47,665 nucleotides of DNA. It comes from Capnocytophaga cynodegmi DSM 19736. Lineage in GTDB: Bacteria > Bacteroidota > Bacteroidia > Flavobacteriales > Flavobacteriaceae. Positions 37,025 to 44,883 of this stretch are shown here, in pieces. The notes below the pieces were generated by a model, which worked only from the letters and a program-made list of their open reading frames with translations, did not search any database and had not been told where the DNA came from. Within the stretch, counting starts at the first letter, position 1. Every line of letters starts with the position of its first letter. The stretch is taken from NCBI RefSeq assembly GCF_000379185.1, contig NZ_KB900713.1:1-47665 (forward strand), written 5' to 3'. A program made the position numbers and the translations under genes.

Positions 37025-37104
37025 AAAAAAAGGGGAATGAAGAAAAAATTAATAAATAACTTATTAGTACAATGAATTGTTTAACCTATAAACCTCCATT
37101 CCCC
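37025..37104 (-). promoter_or_regulatory. Hairpin unit 2, long loop with T-run
   Basis: On the minus strand GGGGAATGGAG (37104-37094) pairs with CTTCATTCCCC (37042-37032) with one G-T pair across a loop of about 51 nt. The second arm is followed by seven T (37031-37025). It resembles a terminator but for the large loop. Confidence 0.45.
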
Positions 37105-37110
37105 CAAAGA

Positions 37111-37197
37111 ATAAAAAAGTTTCTACTTCTAATGAAATACAAATAGTAATAATAATCCTCAAATTTTTCTGAGAAGAAACTTTACTTATTAGTTTCT
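37111..37197 (-). promoter_or_regulatory. Hairpin unit 1, long loop with T-run and a competing arm
   Basis: On the minus strand AAAGTTTCT (37183-37175) pairs with AGAAACTTT (37124-37116) across about 50 nt, and T-rich sequence follows. An upstream AGAAACT (37197-37191) could pair with the same first arm. It lies 61 bp after the stop of the 201-aa gene. Confidence 0.45.
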
Positions 37198-37257
37198 ATT
37201 TCAGATATGTTTTATTTGTTTCGTTTTTATTTGAAAATCAAAAAATAATGTTCTGTT

Positions 37258-37863
37258 TTATCCTGCAAACATAATAATTCTGACATTGTACTCATCGGTA
37301 ATATCCATAAGCGTTCCTGTTAAAATTCCAAGTAAATTGATAAAACTTATTTTATCATAATGCCCAATATATTTCCGCTCGATATTATCCATTGCCGAAA
37401 GTACTTCATCAAAATTAGGGACATCTTCCTTAGGAACTCTTCCCATATAAATTTTAGTCTGAGTTAATTCCTGTCTGTGGTTTCGTATTTTACTACTTAA
37501 GTCAGATAAATCCTTCTGTATATGTTCTTTTTCAATCAAATAAATTCGTTCTAAAAGCTCTCTTAACTTACTAGGTTTGGAAAATCTTTTAACACGAATC
37601 TTGGAATAATCCAATTCAGAATGATAGTTGTTTATCTTTACAAGTAAATCTTCTAACCAAAAATAATCAAACTGAATAGCCTCATATTCTTGTTCTGTAA
37701 GTTGATATTTTTTCATATCCTCTTCCTTGTCGAACTCATTAATATCCCAAAGGCTGTATCCGATGGCATCATCAAGTCGATAATCATTCGTATTGATTTC
37801 GATTGCTCTCTGATATACATCATTTTGGTACAATAAGATAGCTAAACGTGTTCCTATTCGCAT
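37258..37863 (-). CDS. Hypothetical protein, 201 aa, in an operon with a DUF6261-like gene
   Basis: I do not recognise this protein. It has no signal peptide and no clear membrane helix. Sequence is mainly helical and charged: an N-terminal part with RAIEINTNDYRLDDAIGYSLWD, a central basic helix (VKRFSKPSKLRELLERIYLIEKE) that may form a coiled coil, and a more hydrophobic C-terminus with SFINLLGILTGTLMDITDEYNVR. It starts 54 bp after the stop of the upstream minus-strand gene. The 3' side is the hairpin array. Possible role as a partner of the DUF6261-like protein; no function proposed. Confidence 0.7.
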   Translation of the reverse strand: MRIGTRLAILLYQNDVYQRAIEINTNDYRLDDAIGYSLWDINEFDKEEDMKKYQLTEQEYEAIQFDYFWLEDLLVKINNYHSELDYSKIRVKRFSKPSKLRELLERIYLIEKEHIQKDLSDLSSKIRNHRQELTQTKIYMGRVPKEDVPNFDEVLSAMDNIERKYIGHYDKISFINLLGILTGTLMDITDEYNVRIIMFAG

Positions 37864-37917
37864 TGCTTTTTTAAATTTTAGTTGTTTGGGTTTAAAAACG
37901 AATACTTTTTTAGTTTT

Positions 37918-38595
37918 TTAATTCAATGCTTTTTTAACGGTTTGATTAATATTATTGATTATATTTAAATATTTAGCCTCTCCGTTAATTTCCGCTAATG
38001 CATTGATACGTTTGCATACTTTTACGAATACTTTTTGCATTTCTTCACGCTTTTCTTTAGCCTGTCCGCTCTTAACTACGCCTTGCTCTTCGATGCGACG
38101 CTCATAAGCTACAATGAAATTATTATTCGCAACCCGAAGTGCTTCAATCCATTCGGTAGCTCTAATTTTTTCAATAGCTTGTTTTAACTCAGAAGCCTGT
38201 AAATCCTGTAAAAGGCTCACTATTATTCCCGTTTCTTCTTGTAAAGGACGAGTTTGCGGATTTTTTCCGTACTTTTCGATTATTAGTGAGACTTTTTTAG
38301 CTGCTTGAGCTACTTCTTCAGTTGGGAAATGAAGATAAAGATTACATTGGTCGATAAAAGAAGTCAGGAAAAGGTCTCGTTTGTGGTCAAATTCTGAAAT
38401 TACTTCAGTGTATTCACTCTTTTTCAGCCCTTTTAGTGCCTTATCCAACTCTTCAAGAGCTGTATCAAACTCAGGTTTGAGCCTTTCCAACTCTAATTCT
38501 GTTAAATTCTCTGCTTCTAAGAAGCGTTTAATGGTTGCCATAACTTGGAAATACTCCATTTGGCGAACTTTCCGAAGGTCTGTACGATGAATCAT
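37918..38595 (-). CDS. DUF6261-like helical protein
   Basis: A 225-aa, almost entirely helical protein. The RTDLRKVRQMEYFQVMATIKRFLE opening and regular helices with DFDTALEELDKALKG-like and RDLFLTSFIDQCNLYLHFP segments fit my recollection of DUF6261 proteins of Bacteroidota; I cannot test this. No catalytic motif. A consensus promoter lies 27-57 bp upstream. It leads the two-gene operon with the 201-aa orphan. Confidence 0.75.
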   Translation of the reverse strand: MIHRTDLRKVRQMEYFQVMATIKRFLEAENLTELELERLKPEFDTALEELDKALKGLKKSEYTEVISEFDHKRDLFLTSFIDQCNLYLHFPTEEVAQAAKKVSLIIEKYGKNPQTRPLQEETGIIVSLLQDLQASELKQAIEKIRATEWIEALRVANNNFIVAYERRIEEQGVVKSGQAKEKREEMQKVFVKVCKRINALAEINGEAKYLNIINNINQTVKKALN

Positions 38596-38621
38596 AACAA
38601 TTTGTATTTATTTCTACTTGC

Positions 38622-38652
38622 CAAATGTACAAATATTCATATTTAAAAGCAA
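38622..38652 (-). promoter_or_regulatory. Promoter for the DUF6261-like operon
   Basis: The minus strand has TACATTTG (38629-38622), an exact -7 match, and TTG (38652-38650) at a 20-bp spacing. The leader would be about 21 nt. Confidence 0.65.
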
Positions 38653-38886
38653 TTTTTTCAGTATTTTTTTCTTATCAAATAGTTTCGTTTTCTTTCTATT
38701 TTGAGATTTGTTGTAAATACATTCTTTTTGAGATATTTTTTAGTACTTTTAATCAAAAAGATACTTTAAAGTTCATATAATTCTTTCTTTTAAATTCATA
38801 GAAGGTTTTAACATCATATTTTTGTATAATTTTAATTTAAAAATAGATTTTAAGACACTATTTTATACAGAATTAGATATAAAAAT

Positions 38887-38994
38887 ACTCTAAAAATAGA
38901 TATTTTATTATGATTTACACTAAAAATCATCTTATGATGTGATATTTTAGTGAAAATAGAATTGATTTAGAAGAATTATATTTCATTTTAGAGT
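38887..38994. repeat. Nested palindrome in the spacer between divergent promoters
   Basis: The outer arms ACTCTAAAA (38887-38895) and TTTTAGAGT (38986-38994) are a perfect 9-bp inverted repeat. Inside, TTTACACTAAAA (38914-38925) and TTTTAGTGAAAA (38945-38956) form 12-bp arms with one mismatch, enclosing ATCA/TGAT. Related AAAATAGA motifs recur at about 38837, 38893 and 38953. The rest of the 490-bp gene-free stretch 38596-39085 is plain AT-rich DNA. Confidence 0.55.
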
Positions 38995-39026
38995 AATTTC
39001 TATTTAAATTATAGAAGATTATTGTT

Positions 39027-39058
39027 TTTGGAACTTTCAATTATATATAATATATTTG
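39027..39058 (+). promoter_or_regulatory. Consensus promoter for the DUF456 gene
   Basis: TTTG at 39027-39030 and TATATTTG at 39051-39058 are 20 bp apart, matching the Bacteroidota consensus. The leader to the ATG is about 21-27 nt. Confidence 0.75.
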
Positions 39059-39085
39059 TGAAGTAAAATTTTAAAATCGAAAAAA

Positions 39086-39580
39086 ATGGAAATTATTGTA
39101 ACAATACTAAGTATTTTAATAATCATTGTTGGAATTATAGGAACTATTCTGCCTATTTTACCAGGTTTAGTGCTATGCTTAGCAGGTTTGTTTGCTTATA
39201 AATTTTTTGGAAATGGAACAGAATTAGCAAATACGTATCTTTGGGTATTTTCTATTTTAACTATTCTTTCGTTAATTCTGGAATACATTATTCCTGTGAA
39301 ATTAAATAAAAAATATGGAGGAACAAACTGGGGAAGTGCTGGAGGCGTTGTGGGAATACTCATAGGTTTCATTATTCCAATTCCATTAGGTTTTTTAATA
39401 GGAATGCTCGTTGGGGTTTTTGTTGGAGAACTACTACACGATAGCCAAGACACAAGTAAAGCATTCAAATCAATGAAAGGTTCTATCATTGGTTTCTTTT
39501 ATGGAACTGCTTTCAAATTATTAATTGGAATTGCAATTCTCTTTACAATTTTAATTGATTTGATTATGAAACTCTTTTAA
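39086..39580 (+). CDS. DUF456 membrane protein
   Basis: A 164-aa membrane protein with four to five hydrophobic, glycine-rich helices, including GIIGTILPILPGLVLCLAGLFAYKF and the KYGGTNWGSAGGVVGILIGF segment characteristic of DUF456. A glycine-rich repeat in GFLIGMLVGVFVGELLHD suggests helix packing. The function of the family is unknown. It is monocistronic, with its own promoter and a strong terminator 43 bp after the stop. Confidence 0.92.
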   Translation: MEIIVTILSILIIIVGIIGTILPILPGLVLCLAGLFAYKFFGNGTELANTYLWVFSILTILSLILEYIIPVKLNKKYGGTNWGSAGGVVGILIGFIIPIPLGFLIGMLVGVFVGELLHDSQDTSKAFKSMKGSIIGFFYGTAFKLLIGIAILFTILIDLIMKLF

Positions 39581-39622
39581 TCAAATTTCTTTTATTATCT
39601 TTTAGGAAGAAACATTTTTATA

Positions 39623-39676
39623 CTATAATCAGTTTTGAAAAGTTTATTTATTAGTAAAATCTGATTATAGTTTTTT
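39623..39676 (+). terminator. Terminator after the DUF456 gene
   Basis: CTATAATCAG at 39623-39632 pairs perfectly with CTGATTATAG at 39661-39670 across a loop of 28 nt, followed directly by six T. The loop is long, as in the hairpins near 37000. Confidence 0.8.
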
Positions 39677-39942
39677 ATTTATTAATGATTATCTGATATT
39701 TTAGTATATATTATTTTTAGATTATGGAATTATATCAGAGAAAGACTTCATTTTACTTTTATTTTATACAGATGAGGTATCAAAAATAGTACTTATATCT
39801 GTTTTACATTTATTGAATCTCTCTTACTGAAATATTTATACGTTAATTCTGTTTATTTTAACTAAAAAATCTTGTGAAAAGCCGTTCTTTTTTCATAGTT
39901 TTGCCCCGAAACAGGTTGAAATATTCAAAAATTGGCTTAACA
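39677..39942 (+). promoter_or_regulatory. Spacer with promoter for the DUF5723 gene
   Basis: No gene seen in this AT-rich stretch. TAGTTTTG at 39896-39903 is an exact -7 match, with TTG at 39872-39874 as a -33 candidate about 21 bp away. It lies 40 bp before the ATG at 39943, and inside the longer frame that begins with GTG at 39874, which supports the shorter start. Confidence 0.6.
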
Positions 39943-41349
39943 ATGAAAAAGATTTTGTTACTTATCTTCAGTTTTTCCGCAATGGGAAGCATTGCTCAGG
40001 AATTGCGGTCTTCTTACTTTGTAAAAACATCAGCTTTTAGACATCAAATAAATCCAGCTTTGCTTGATAAGCCCTATGTTGCTGTGCCTATGCTGGGAAA
40101 CATCAATGTAGGAACGCGAGGAAGGAATGGACATTCTACGTTCTTCTATCCGCTTGAAAATAATTCTGATAATCATTTTGTGACGTTTCTGCACCCTTCT
40201 GTCAATGACAAGGATTTCTTAAAGAAAATAAAAAACAACGTGACTATCAACGCCAATTTGAATTACAATTTGCTTTCTGCAGCTTTCAATGCTTTCAACG
40301 GAACGAATTTAATAGAGGTTAATCTCCGTTCCAACAATTACGCAATTTTTCCACATCATCTTTTTGTGTTTATGAAGTCGCCTACTTCAAAAAAGAACTA
40401 TTCTTTTAAGAATTTAGGGATGAAATCGGAAACATATGCCGAATTTGTTTTGGGACATTCACGTAAACTCAGCCGAAACCTCACCATAGGAGGAAAATTA
40501 AAGGTTTTGATAGGTGCAAGTTACGCAGAATTAAAGGTAAATCATATGCATATTTCTTCTGTGGGAAATTTTTGGAACATAGACGGCGACACTGAACTAA
40601 CTACAGCGGTGTTCAACTCTCACTTAAGGTATAAAGAAGATTCAGACACACAATCTCAAGCCCCGTCAGGTAATAAACCAAGGGTAAACGACCTTTCCGA
40701 CCCTACTTTTGGTCTGCCCGGAAGAGGAGTTGCATTGGATATGGGGATTACCTACCAAACGCCTTTTATAGAAGAACTTACACTATCAGCTTCCTTAACC
40801 GATGTGGGTTATATGGTTTGGAAAAACGCCAATATGGCTTCCTCAAAAGGAAATTGGATGTTTGATGGTTTTAAAGACTTCTCACACTACAACCCAACGG
40901 AAAGCCCTACCGTGTCTTCTCAAATAAAACAACTGAAAATTGAAACTGCAAGAATGCTTTCGTTGTATTATGACGGAAAAAAGAACACAGGAAAGATGCT
41001 ACCTATGACAATCAATTTGGGAGCGGAGTACATTGTTCCATCTTACGATAAGCTACATTTTGGAATGTTATTTTCACACAGATTCAATGACATCTACAGC
41101 TTTTCACAGATGATGTTATCGGCAAATATTCGCCCTACTGATTGGTTTGAGGCTTCATTAAGTGGTTCTGCCACCAGTGATAGCGTTACTTTGGGTGGAA
41201 TACTTAGCTTTTATACTCCAAGATTCAATTTTTACATAGGTTCCGACCGATTTTTCGGAGGATTGTCAGAGCAATACATTCCTAAAAATAGCCTCAACGC
41301 GAATGTTAATTTAGGTTTTGTTATTCCGCTTGAAAGAAGATACAGATAA
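39943..41349 (+). CDS. DUF5723-family outer-membrane-type protein
   Basis: A 468-aa protein from the ATG at 39943, where a signal peptide begins (MKKILLLIFSFSAMGSIAQ, cleavage at about residue 19). The remainder is beta-rich with alternating polar and hydrophobic strands, ending in a strand with an aromatic and basic terminus (VIPLERRYR), as in outer-membrane barrels. The opening SSYFVKTSAFRHQINPALLDKPYVAVPMLG is the DUF5723 signature as I know it. Role unknown. A terminator follows after 5 bp. Confidence 0.85.
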   Translation: MKKILLLIFSFSAMGSIAQELRSSYFVKTSAFRHQINPALLDKPYVAVPMLGNINVGTRGRNGHSTFFYPLENNSDNHFVTFLHPSVNDKDFLKKIKNNVTINANLNYNLLSAAFNAFNGTNLIEVNLRSNNYAIFPHHLFVFMKSPTSKKNYSFKNLGMKSETYAEFVLGHSRKLSRNLTIGGKLKVLIGASYAELKVNHMHISSVGNFWNIDGDTELTTAVFNSHLRYKEDSDTQSQAPSGNKPRVNDLSDPTFGLPGRGVALDMGITYQTPFIEELTLSASLTDVGYMVWKNANMASSKGNWMFDGFKDFSHYNPTESPTVSSQIKQLKIETARMLSLYYDGKKNTGKMLPMTINLGAEYIVPSYDKLHFGMLFSHRFNDIYSFSQMMLSANIRPTDWFEASLSGSATSDSVTLGGILSFYTPRFNFYIGSDRFFGGLSEQYIPKNSLNANVNLGFVIPLERRYR

Positions 41350-41351
41350 AA

Positions 41352-41380
41352 AAAGCTATTCCTTACGGAATAGCTCTTTT
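41352..41380 (+). terminator. Terminator after the DUF5723 gene
   Basis: GCTATTCC at 41355-41362 pairs perfectly with GGAATAGC at 41367-41374 around a TTAC loop, followed by TCTTTT. Confidence 0.85.
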
Positions 41381-41381
41381 C

Positions 41382-41485
41382 ACGCATTTCTCCTTCATTT
41401 TCCCTCTGCTCTGCTAATCACTCTACATAACATCTCACTTCACAAACCTCCCTTACATTTCATCTCACTTCATTTATCCCTCAAT
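41382..41485. repeat. Pyrimidine-rich tract with short direct repeats
   Basis: The plus strand is strongly C/T-biased. CATCTCACTTCA occurs at 41431-41442 and again at 41461-41472, 30 bp apart, with related fragments nearby (TTCTCCTTCATTTT). It separates the convergent DUF5723 and SDR genes. A short open frame here has no coding support. Confidence 0.55.
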
Positions 41486-41507
41486 ATATCTTTATGTTAT
41501 AATAATA

Positions 41508-42188
41508 TCACGGTGTTGAATTAGAAACCTGAATAGCTTTGCCGTTAAACAACTCATTCGCATTTAACGCAAAATCAAAAATATACTTTGCCATACTTTC
41601 AGGACTTGTATTAGCTTTATATTCAGGAAAAGCCTCCGAAAGCATTTCTGTTTGAACAGCCCCTAATGCCAAGGCGTTGAAAGCAATTCCTTTCTCTTTA
41701 TATTCTTCCGCTAAAAGCTCCGAAAGTGTAATTACGGCTCCTTTTGATGAACTATAAGCTGCCAAACCTGCAAATTTCATACTCCCTTGAATTCCTCCCA
41801 TACTACTGATGGTAACTACGTGTGAGCCTTTGCTCATAAATGGAATTACAGTTTGTATCAGTCTGGCAACTCCGAATATATTAACATCATAAACCTGAAA
41901 AAAATCCTCACGAGTAAGCATTTCAAAAGGTTTATTGATTAATTTACCTGCATTGTTGATAAGAACATCTACTTTTCTCCATTTATCAGATAAAAAACAA
42001 GAAACTTGCTTCAAATCTTCTTCTGATGTTATATCAAAAGGAAAAAAATCTATATTTTTATTATTAAAATCTTTTAAAGGTTGTGTATTTCTTGATAAAG
42101 CTAATACTTTATGACCCGAATTAGCAAATTGTTTTGCCAACTCCAAACCTATTCCTCTACTTGTTCCCGTAATTATTACATTCTTCAT
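41508..42188 (-). CDS. Short-chain dehydrogenase/reductase
   Basis: A 226-aa protein from the start MKNVIITGTSRGIG at 42188; an in-frame start 18 bp upstream would add MWIYIK before the usual opening. The cofactor loop is TGTSRGIG (residues 7-14), NNAG follows, and the catalytic set is Ser in VTISSMGG, Tyr and Lys in AYSSSKGAV. The reaction is NAD(P)H-linked oxidation or reduction of an unknown substrate. It is divergent from the S9 peptidase gene and has a consensus promoter. Confidence 0.93.
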   Translation of the reverse strand: MKNVIITGTSRGIGLELAKQFANSGHKVLALSRNTQPLKDFNNKNIDFFPFDITSEEDLKQVSCFLSDKWRKVDVLINNAGKLINKPFEMLTREDFFQVYDVNIFGVARLIQTVIPFMSKGSHVVTISSMGGIQGSMKFAGLAAYSSSKGAVITLSELLAEEYKEKGIAFNALALGAVQTEMLSEAFPEYKANTSPESMAKYIFDFALNANELFNGKAIQVSNSTP

Positions 42189-42225
42189 TTTGATGTAAAT
42201 CCACAAGAATTATATTCTTCGCCAA

Positions 42226-42256
42226 CAAAGTTAACTTTTATATTTTAATTTCCAAA
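42226..42256 (-). promoter_or_regulatory. Consensus promoter for the SDR gene
   Basis: On the minus strand TTTG (42256-42253) and TAACTTTG (42233-42226) are 19 bp apart, an exact consensus match. The leader to the ATG at 42188 would be about 32 nt. Confidence 0.75.
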
Positions 42257-42279
42257 GATTTTTCTATTATTTTTTTACT

Positions 42280-42311
42280 TTTGATTTAATTTCAAATATT
42301 TACTACCTTTA
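42280..42311 (+). promoter_or_regulatory. Probable promoter for the S9 peptidase gene
   Basis: TTTG at 42280-42283 and TACCTTTA at 42304-42311 with 20 bp between; the -7 box differs from consensus only in the last base. The leader is about 20 nt. Confidence 0.6.
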
Positions 42312-42336
42312 CCCCTGTTTTCAAAAAGTAATTCAT

Positions 42337-44250
42337 ATGAAAAAAGGATTTATGGCATTAATCGCAGGAATGATTGCAAATTTTACTACAGCACAACAAC
42401 CATTAACTCCTGAAAAGTTATGGGAACTGAACAGAGTTGGAGCTATTGGGCTTAGCTCTGATAAAAATTATGTTTTCTTCAGTGTTTCGAAACCAAATAT
42501 GGAGGATAATACATTCAAAAGGACTTTCTACAAACTCTCAGTAAAAGGCGGTGTTCCCGTTCCAGTTTCAGAAGAAGAAACAAAGAAAGTTACCGAAAAA
42601 ATAAATGCTTCAGGTAGTAAAAAATTAATTCATAAATCGGTGAAAATTAATCCCGTTTTTGCAAAAGACTTCTATCAAGATTTAGATAAATCAACAGGGC
42701 AACTTTACAGATCGTTAAATCACCGGCATTGGGATAAATGGACAGATGGTACGTTCAATCACGTATTTATTGAAAATATTGAAGATGGAAAACAAATAGA
42801 TATTATGGAAAATCTTCCCTATTATTGTCCGCAGGAGCCTTTTGGAGGAAGTGAAGATTATATTTGGAACAATGACGGAACAAAAGTATTATACGTTACT
42901 AAAGCCAAAACAGGAACTGATTATGTACTTAGTACAAATACTGACATCTATCAGTACGACTTACAAAGTGGCAAAACAACAAATATCACTGAAGGAATGA
43001 TGGGATACGACACACGTCCGTCTTTTAACAAGAATGGGGTTTTGGCTTGGCTAAGTATGAAAGAGGAAGGTAATGAGGCAGATAAAAACGATTTAATTAT
43101 CCTTCAAAATGAGCAAAAGAGAAATATTACTGAACATTGGGATAATACTATTTTTAGTTATATTTGGAGTAATGACGGAAAAAAAATCTACTTCCTCGCT
43201 GCAACAGATGGAACAGAACAAGTTTTTGAAATAAATCCGTTTGACGAAAAGCCCACTCCAAAACAGCTAACAAAAGGTAATTTTGATATCAATGGAATTA
43301 TCGGTCAGGCTGGAGATTTATTAGTGGTAACCCATACAGATATGAACCAAGCTGCTGAGATTTATACCATTAATCTTGCTAAAAAGTCGAAAAAGAAAGC
43401 TTTTTTAGATGTAACACAACTCTCTCACATTAACGACGATATGTACAAAACTATTGCGAAATGTGAGGTAAAGGAAAGAATTATAAAAACAACTGATGGG
43501 AAAGATATGTTTGCTTGGGTTATCTATCCTCCTGACTTCAATCCTGAGAAAAAATATCCCACGTTATTATATTGCCAAGGAGGACCACAATCTGCTCTTA
43601 CCCAATTTTATAGCTTCCGATGGAATTTTCAGTTAATGGCTTCACAGGGATATATAGTGATTGCTCCAAGCAGACGCGGAATGCCTGGATTTGGCACCGA
43701 ATGGAATGCACAAATTAGTAAAGATTGGGGCGGACAAGTAATGAAGGATTATCTTTCTGCCATTGATGATATTTCAAAAGAAAGCTATGTAGATACTTCA
43801 CGTTTGGGAGCTATTGGAGCAAGTTATGGAGGCTATTCTGTATTTTACTTGTCTGGAATTCATAACAAACGTTTCAAATCATTCATAGCTCATTGTGGAG
43901 TTTTTAATTTACAAAGTATGTACGGAACGACAGAAGAGTTATTTTTTAACAATAATGAAATTGGCGGGGCTTATTGGGAAAAAGACAATGAGGCTGCAAA
44001 AAAATCATATCGAGATTTTAATCCTATTGAACTTGTTGGAAATTGGGACACTCCAATACTGATTATCCACGGAGGAAAAGATTACAGAGTTCCAAAAGAA
44101 CAGGGGCTTCAAGCATTTACTGCTGCACAAGTAAGAGGCATAAAAAGTGAGTTGCTTTACTTCCCTGATGAAAATCATTGGGTGTTAAAGCCTCAGAATG
44201 GTTTGTTCTGGCAAAGAAACTTTTTCAGATGGCTTAAAGAAACTCTTTAA
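42337..44250 (+). CDS. Secreted S9-family prolyl oligopeptidase-like peptidase
   Basis: A 637-aa protein with a signal peptide (about residues 1-20, ending FTTAQQ). The N-terminal beta-propeller (WD-like strands such as WNNDGTKVLYVTKAK and WSNDGKKIYFLAATDG) precedes an alpha/beta hydrolase domain of about 240 residues. The catalytic triad is visible: Ser in GASYGGYSVF, Asp in HGGKDYRVPKEQG and His in DENHWVLKP. It would cleave peptides after a DPP-like specificity, in the periplasm. It has its own promoter; the inverted repeat at 44272 follows the stop. Confidence 0.95.
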   Translation: MKKGFMALIAGMIANFTTAQQPLTPEKLWELNRVGAIGLSSDKNYVFFSVSKPNMEDNTFKRTFYKLSVKGGVPVPVSEEETKKVTEKINASGSKKLIHKSVKINPVFAKDFYQDLDKSTGQLYRSLNHRHWDKWTDGTFNHVFIENIEDGKQIDIMENLPYYCPQEPFGGSEDYIWNNDGTKVLYVTKAKTGTDYVLSTNTDIYQYDLQSGKTTNITEGMMGYDTRPSFNKNGVLAWLSMKEEGNEADKNDLIILQNEQKRNITEHWDNTIFSYIWSNDGKKIYFLAATDGTEQVFEINPFDEKPTPKQLTKGNFDINGIIGQAGDLLVVTHTDMNQAAEIYTINLAKKSKKKAFLDVTQLSHINDDMYKTIAKCEVKERIIKTTDGKDMFAWVIYPPDFNPEKKYPTLLYCQGGPQSALTQFYSFRWNFQLMASQGYIVIAPSRRGMPGFGTEWNAQISKDWGGQVMKDYLSAIDDISKESYVDTSRLGAIGASYGGYSVFYLSGIHNKRFKSFIAHCGVFNLQSMYGTTEELFFNNNEIGGAYWEKDNEAAKKSYRDFNPIELVGNWDTPILIIHGGKDYRVPKEQGLQAFTAAQVRGIKSELLYFPDENHWVLKPQNGLFWQRNFFRWLKETL

Positions 44251-44271
44251 AATACAATATAATCCATTTAA

Positions 44272-44358
44272 AACTACTTTTTGCGTGTAACCTATAATTA
44301 AAATAAAAGATGAAACGAACATAGGCTAACAAGAAATTTGTTAACGCAAAAAGTAGTT
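44272..44358. repeat. 87-bp inverted repeat at the border of the toxin array
   Basis: AACTACTTTTTGCGT (44272-44286) and ACGCAAAAAGTAGTT (44344-44358) are perfect 15-bp inverted arms; CCTAT (44291-44295) and ATAGG (44321-44325) extend the pairing inside. It lies between the S9 peptidase stop and the broken toxin module. It could be a shared terminator or a small mobile-element relic. Confidence 0.65.
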
Positions 44359-44363
44359 AAAAT

Positions 44364-44827
44364 TTATCTTTTGAGAATATTAAAAAAACTTTTTATTTTA
44401 CCGTCAAAAACCTCAAAAGAGATATTCAAATAATTGGTATCATTAATTTTTTCAATTTCAGTATATTTTTTTGGCAATGTTTTAATGGCTTTTCTGGCTT
44501 CCAAAATACGGAAGCCCATCACAAATGCCACTAAACCAATAACTTTTATTAGTATAAAATCTCAATATTGCTTCTTCTTCCAAAGTAAGTTCATTAGCAA
44601 ACTTACGAACTAATGTTCCATTTGCAAAATCATCGTAAATCGCTCTAAATTCATTGTTTTTCAATAAGTTTTTTTAAAACTAATCCAACATTATCAACAC
44701 TTTTACCAACCCTAGCCAGTTACTCTTTTATCTCTTTGCTTACAGAGTTATCCGCACTTTTAAGAGCTTTGTTGGCACTCTGGCGTATTTGTTGTTGGGT
44801 AAAGGTATTGACATCTAACGATACCAT
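44364..44827 (-). pseudogene. Broken orphan toxin module with linker copy 1
   Basis: Reading on the minus strand from an ATG at 44827, the first part repeats the linker of the intact module downstream at 45168-45779 (identical IRQSANKALKSADNSVSKEIKE). It then hits TAA at 44722-44720 where the intact copy has GAA. Past the stop, LARVGKSVDNVG continues the match, then the frame is lost near a run of seven A. A 60-codon segment resumes with LTLEEEAILRFYTNKSYW, which resembles the opening of ADP-ribosyltransferase toxin domains, and a second shift near 44500 leads to ILEARKAIKTLPKKYTE and a stop at 44364. The ART resemblance is weak; decay itself is clear. Confidence 0.6.
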
Positions 44828-44852
44828 TTCCAACCAAAACAAATAGGCACAT
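44685..44852 (-). repeat. Linker repeat, copy 1
   Basis: Direct repeat of 45639-45808, with a perfect 59-bp core at 44739-44797. Both copies also match the upstream peptide YLFWLEM before the ATG. Confidence 0.9.
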
Positions 44853-44883
44853 AAATTATTGCAAAACTCACTCTATTAATCAT

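Noticed and set aside
37065-37200. Short minus-strand open frame running through the hairpins (ends MEVYRLNNSLY)
   Set aside because: No start codon with a recognisable start context, and the frame crosses stems and T-runs. Kept as a possible leader peptide only.
39874-39942. GTG start for the DUF5723 protein
   Set aside because: A consensus -7 box lies inside the extension and a normal signal peptide begins at 39943.
41318-41524. Short plus-strand frame after the DUF5723 gene
   Set aside because: It overlaps the terminator and consists mostly of the C/T repeat tract, giving a Ser, Leu and His rich peptide of low complexity.
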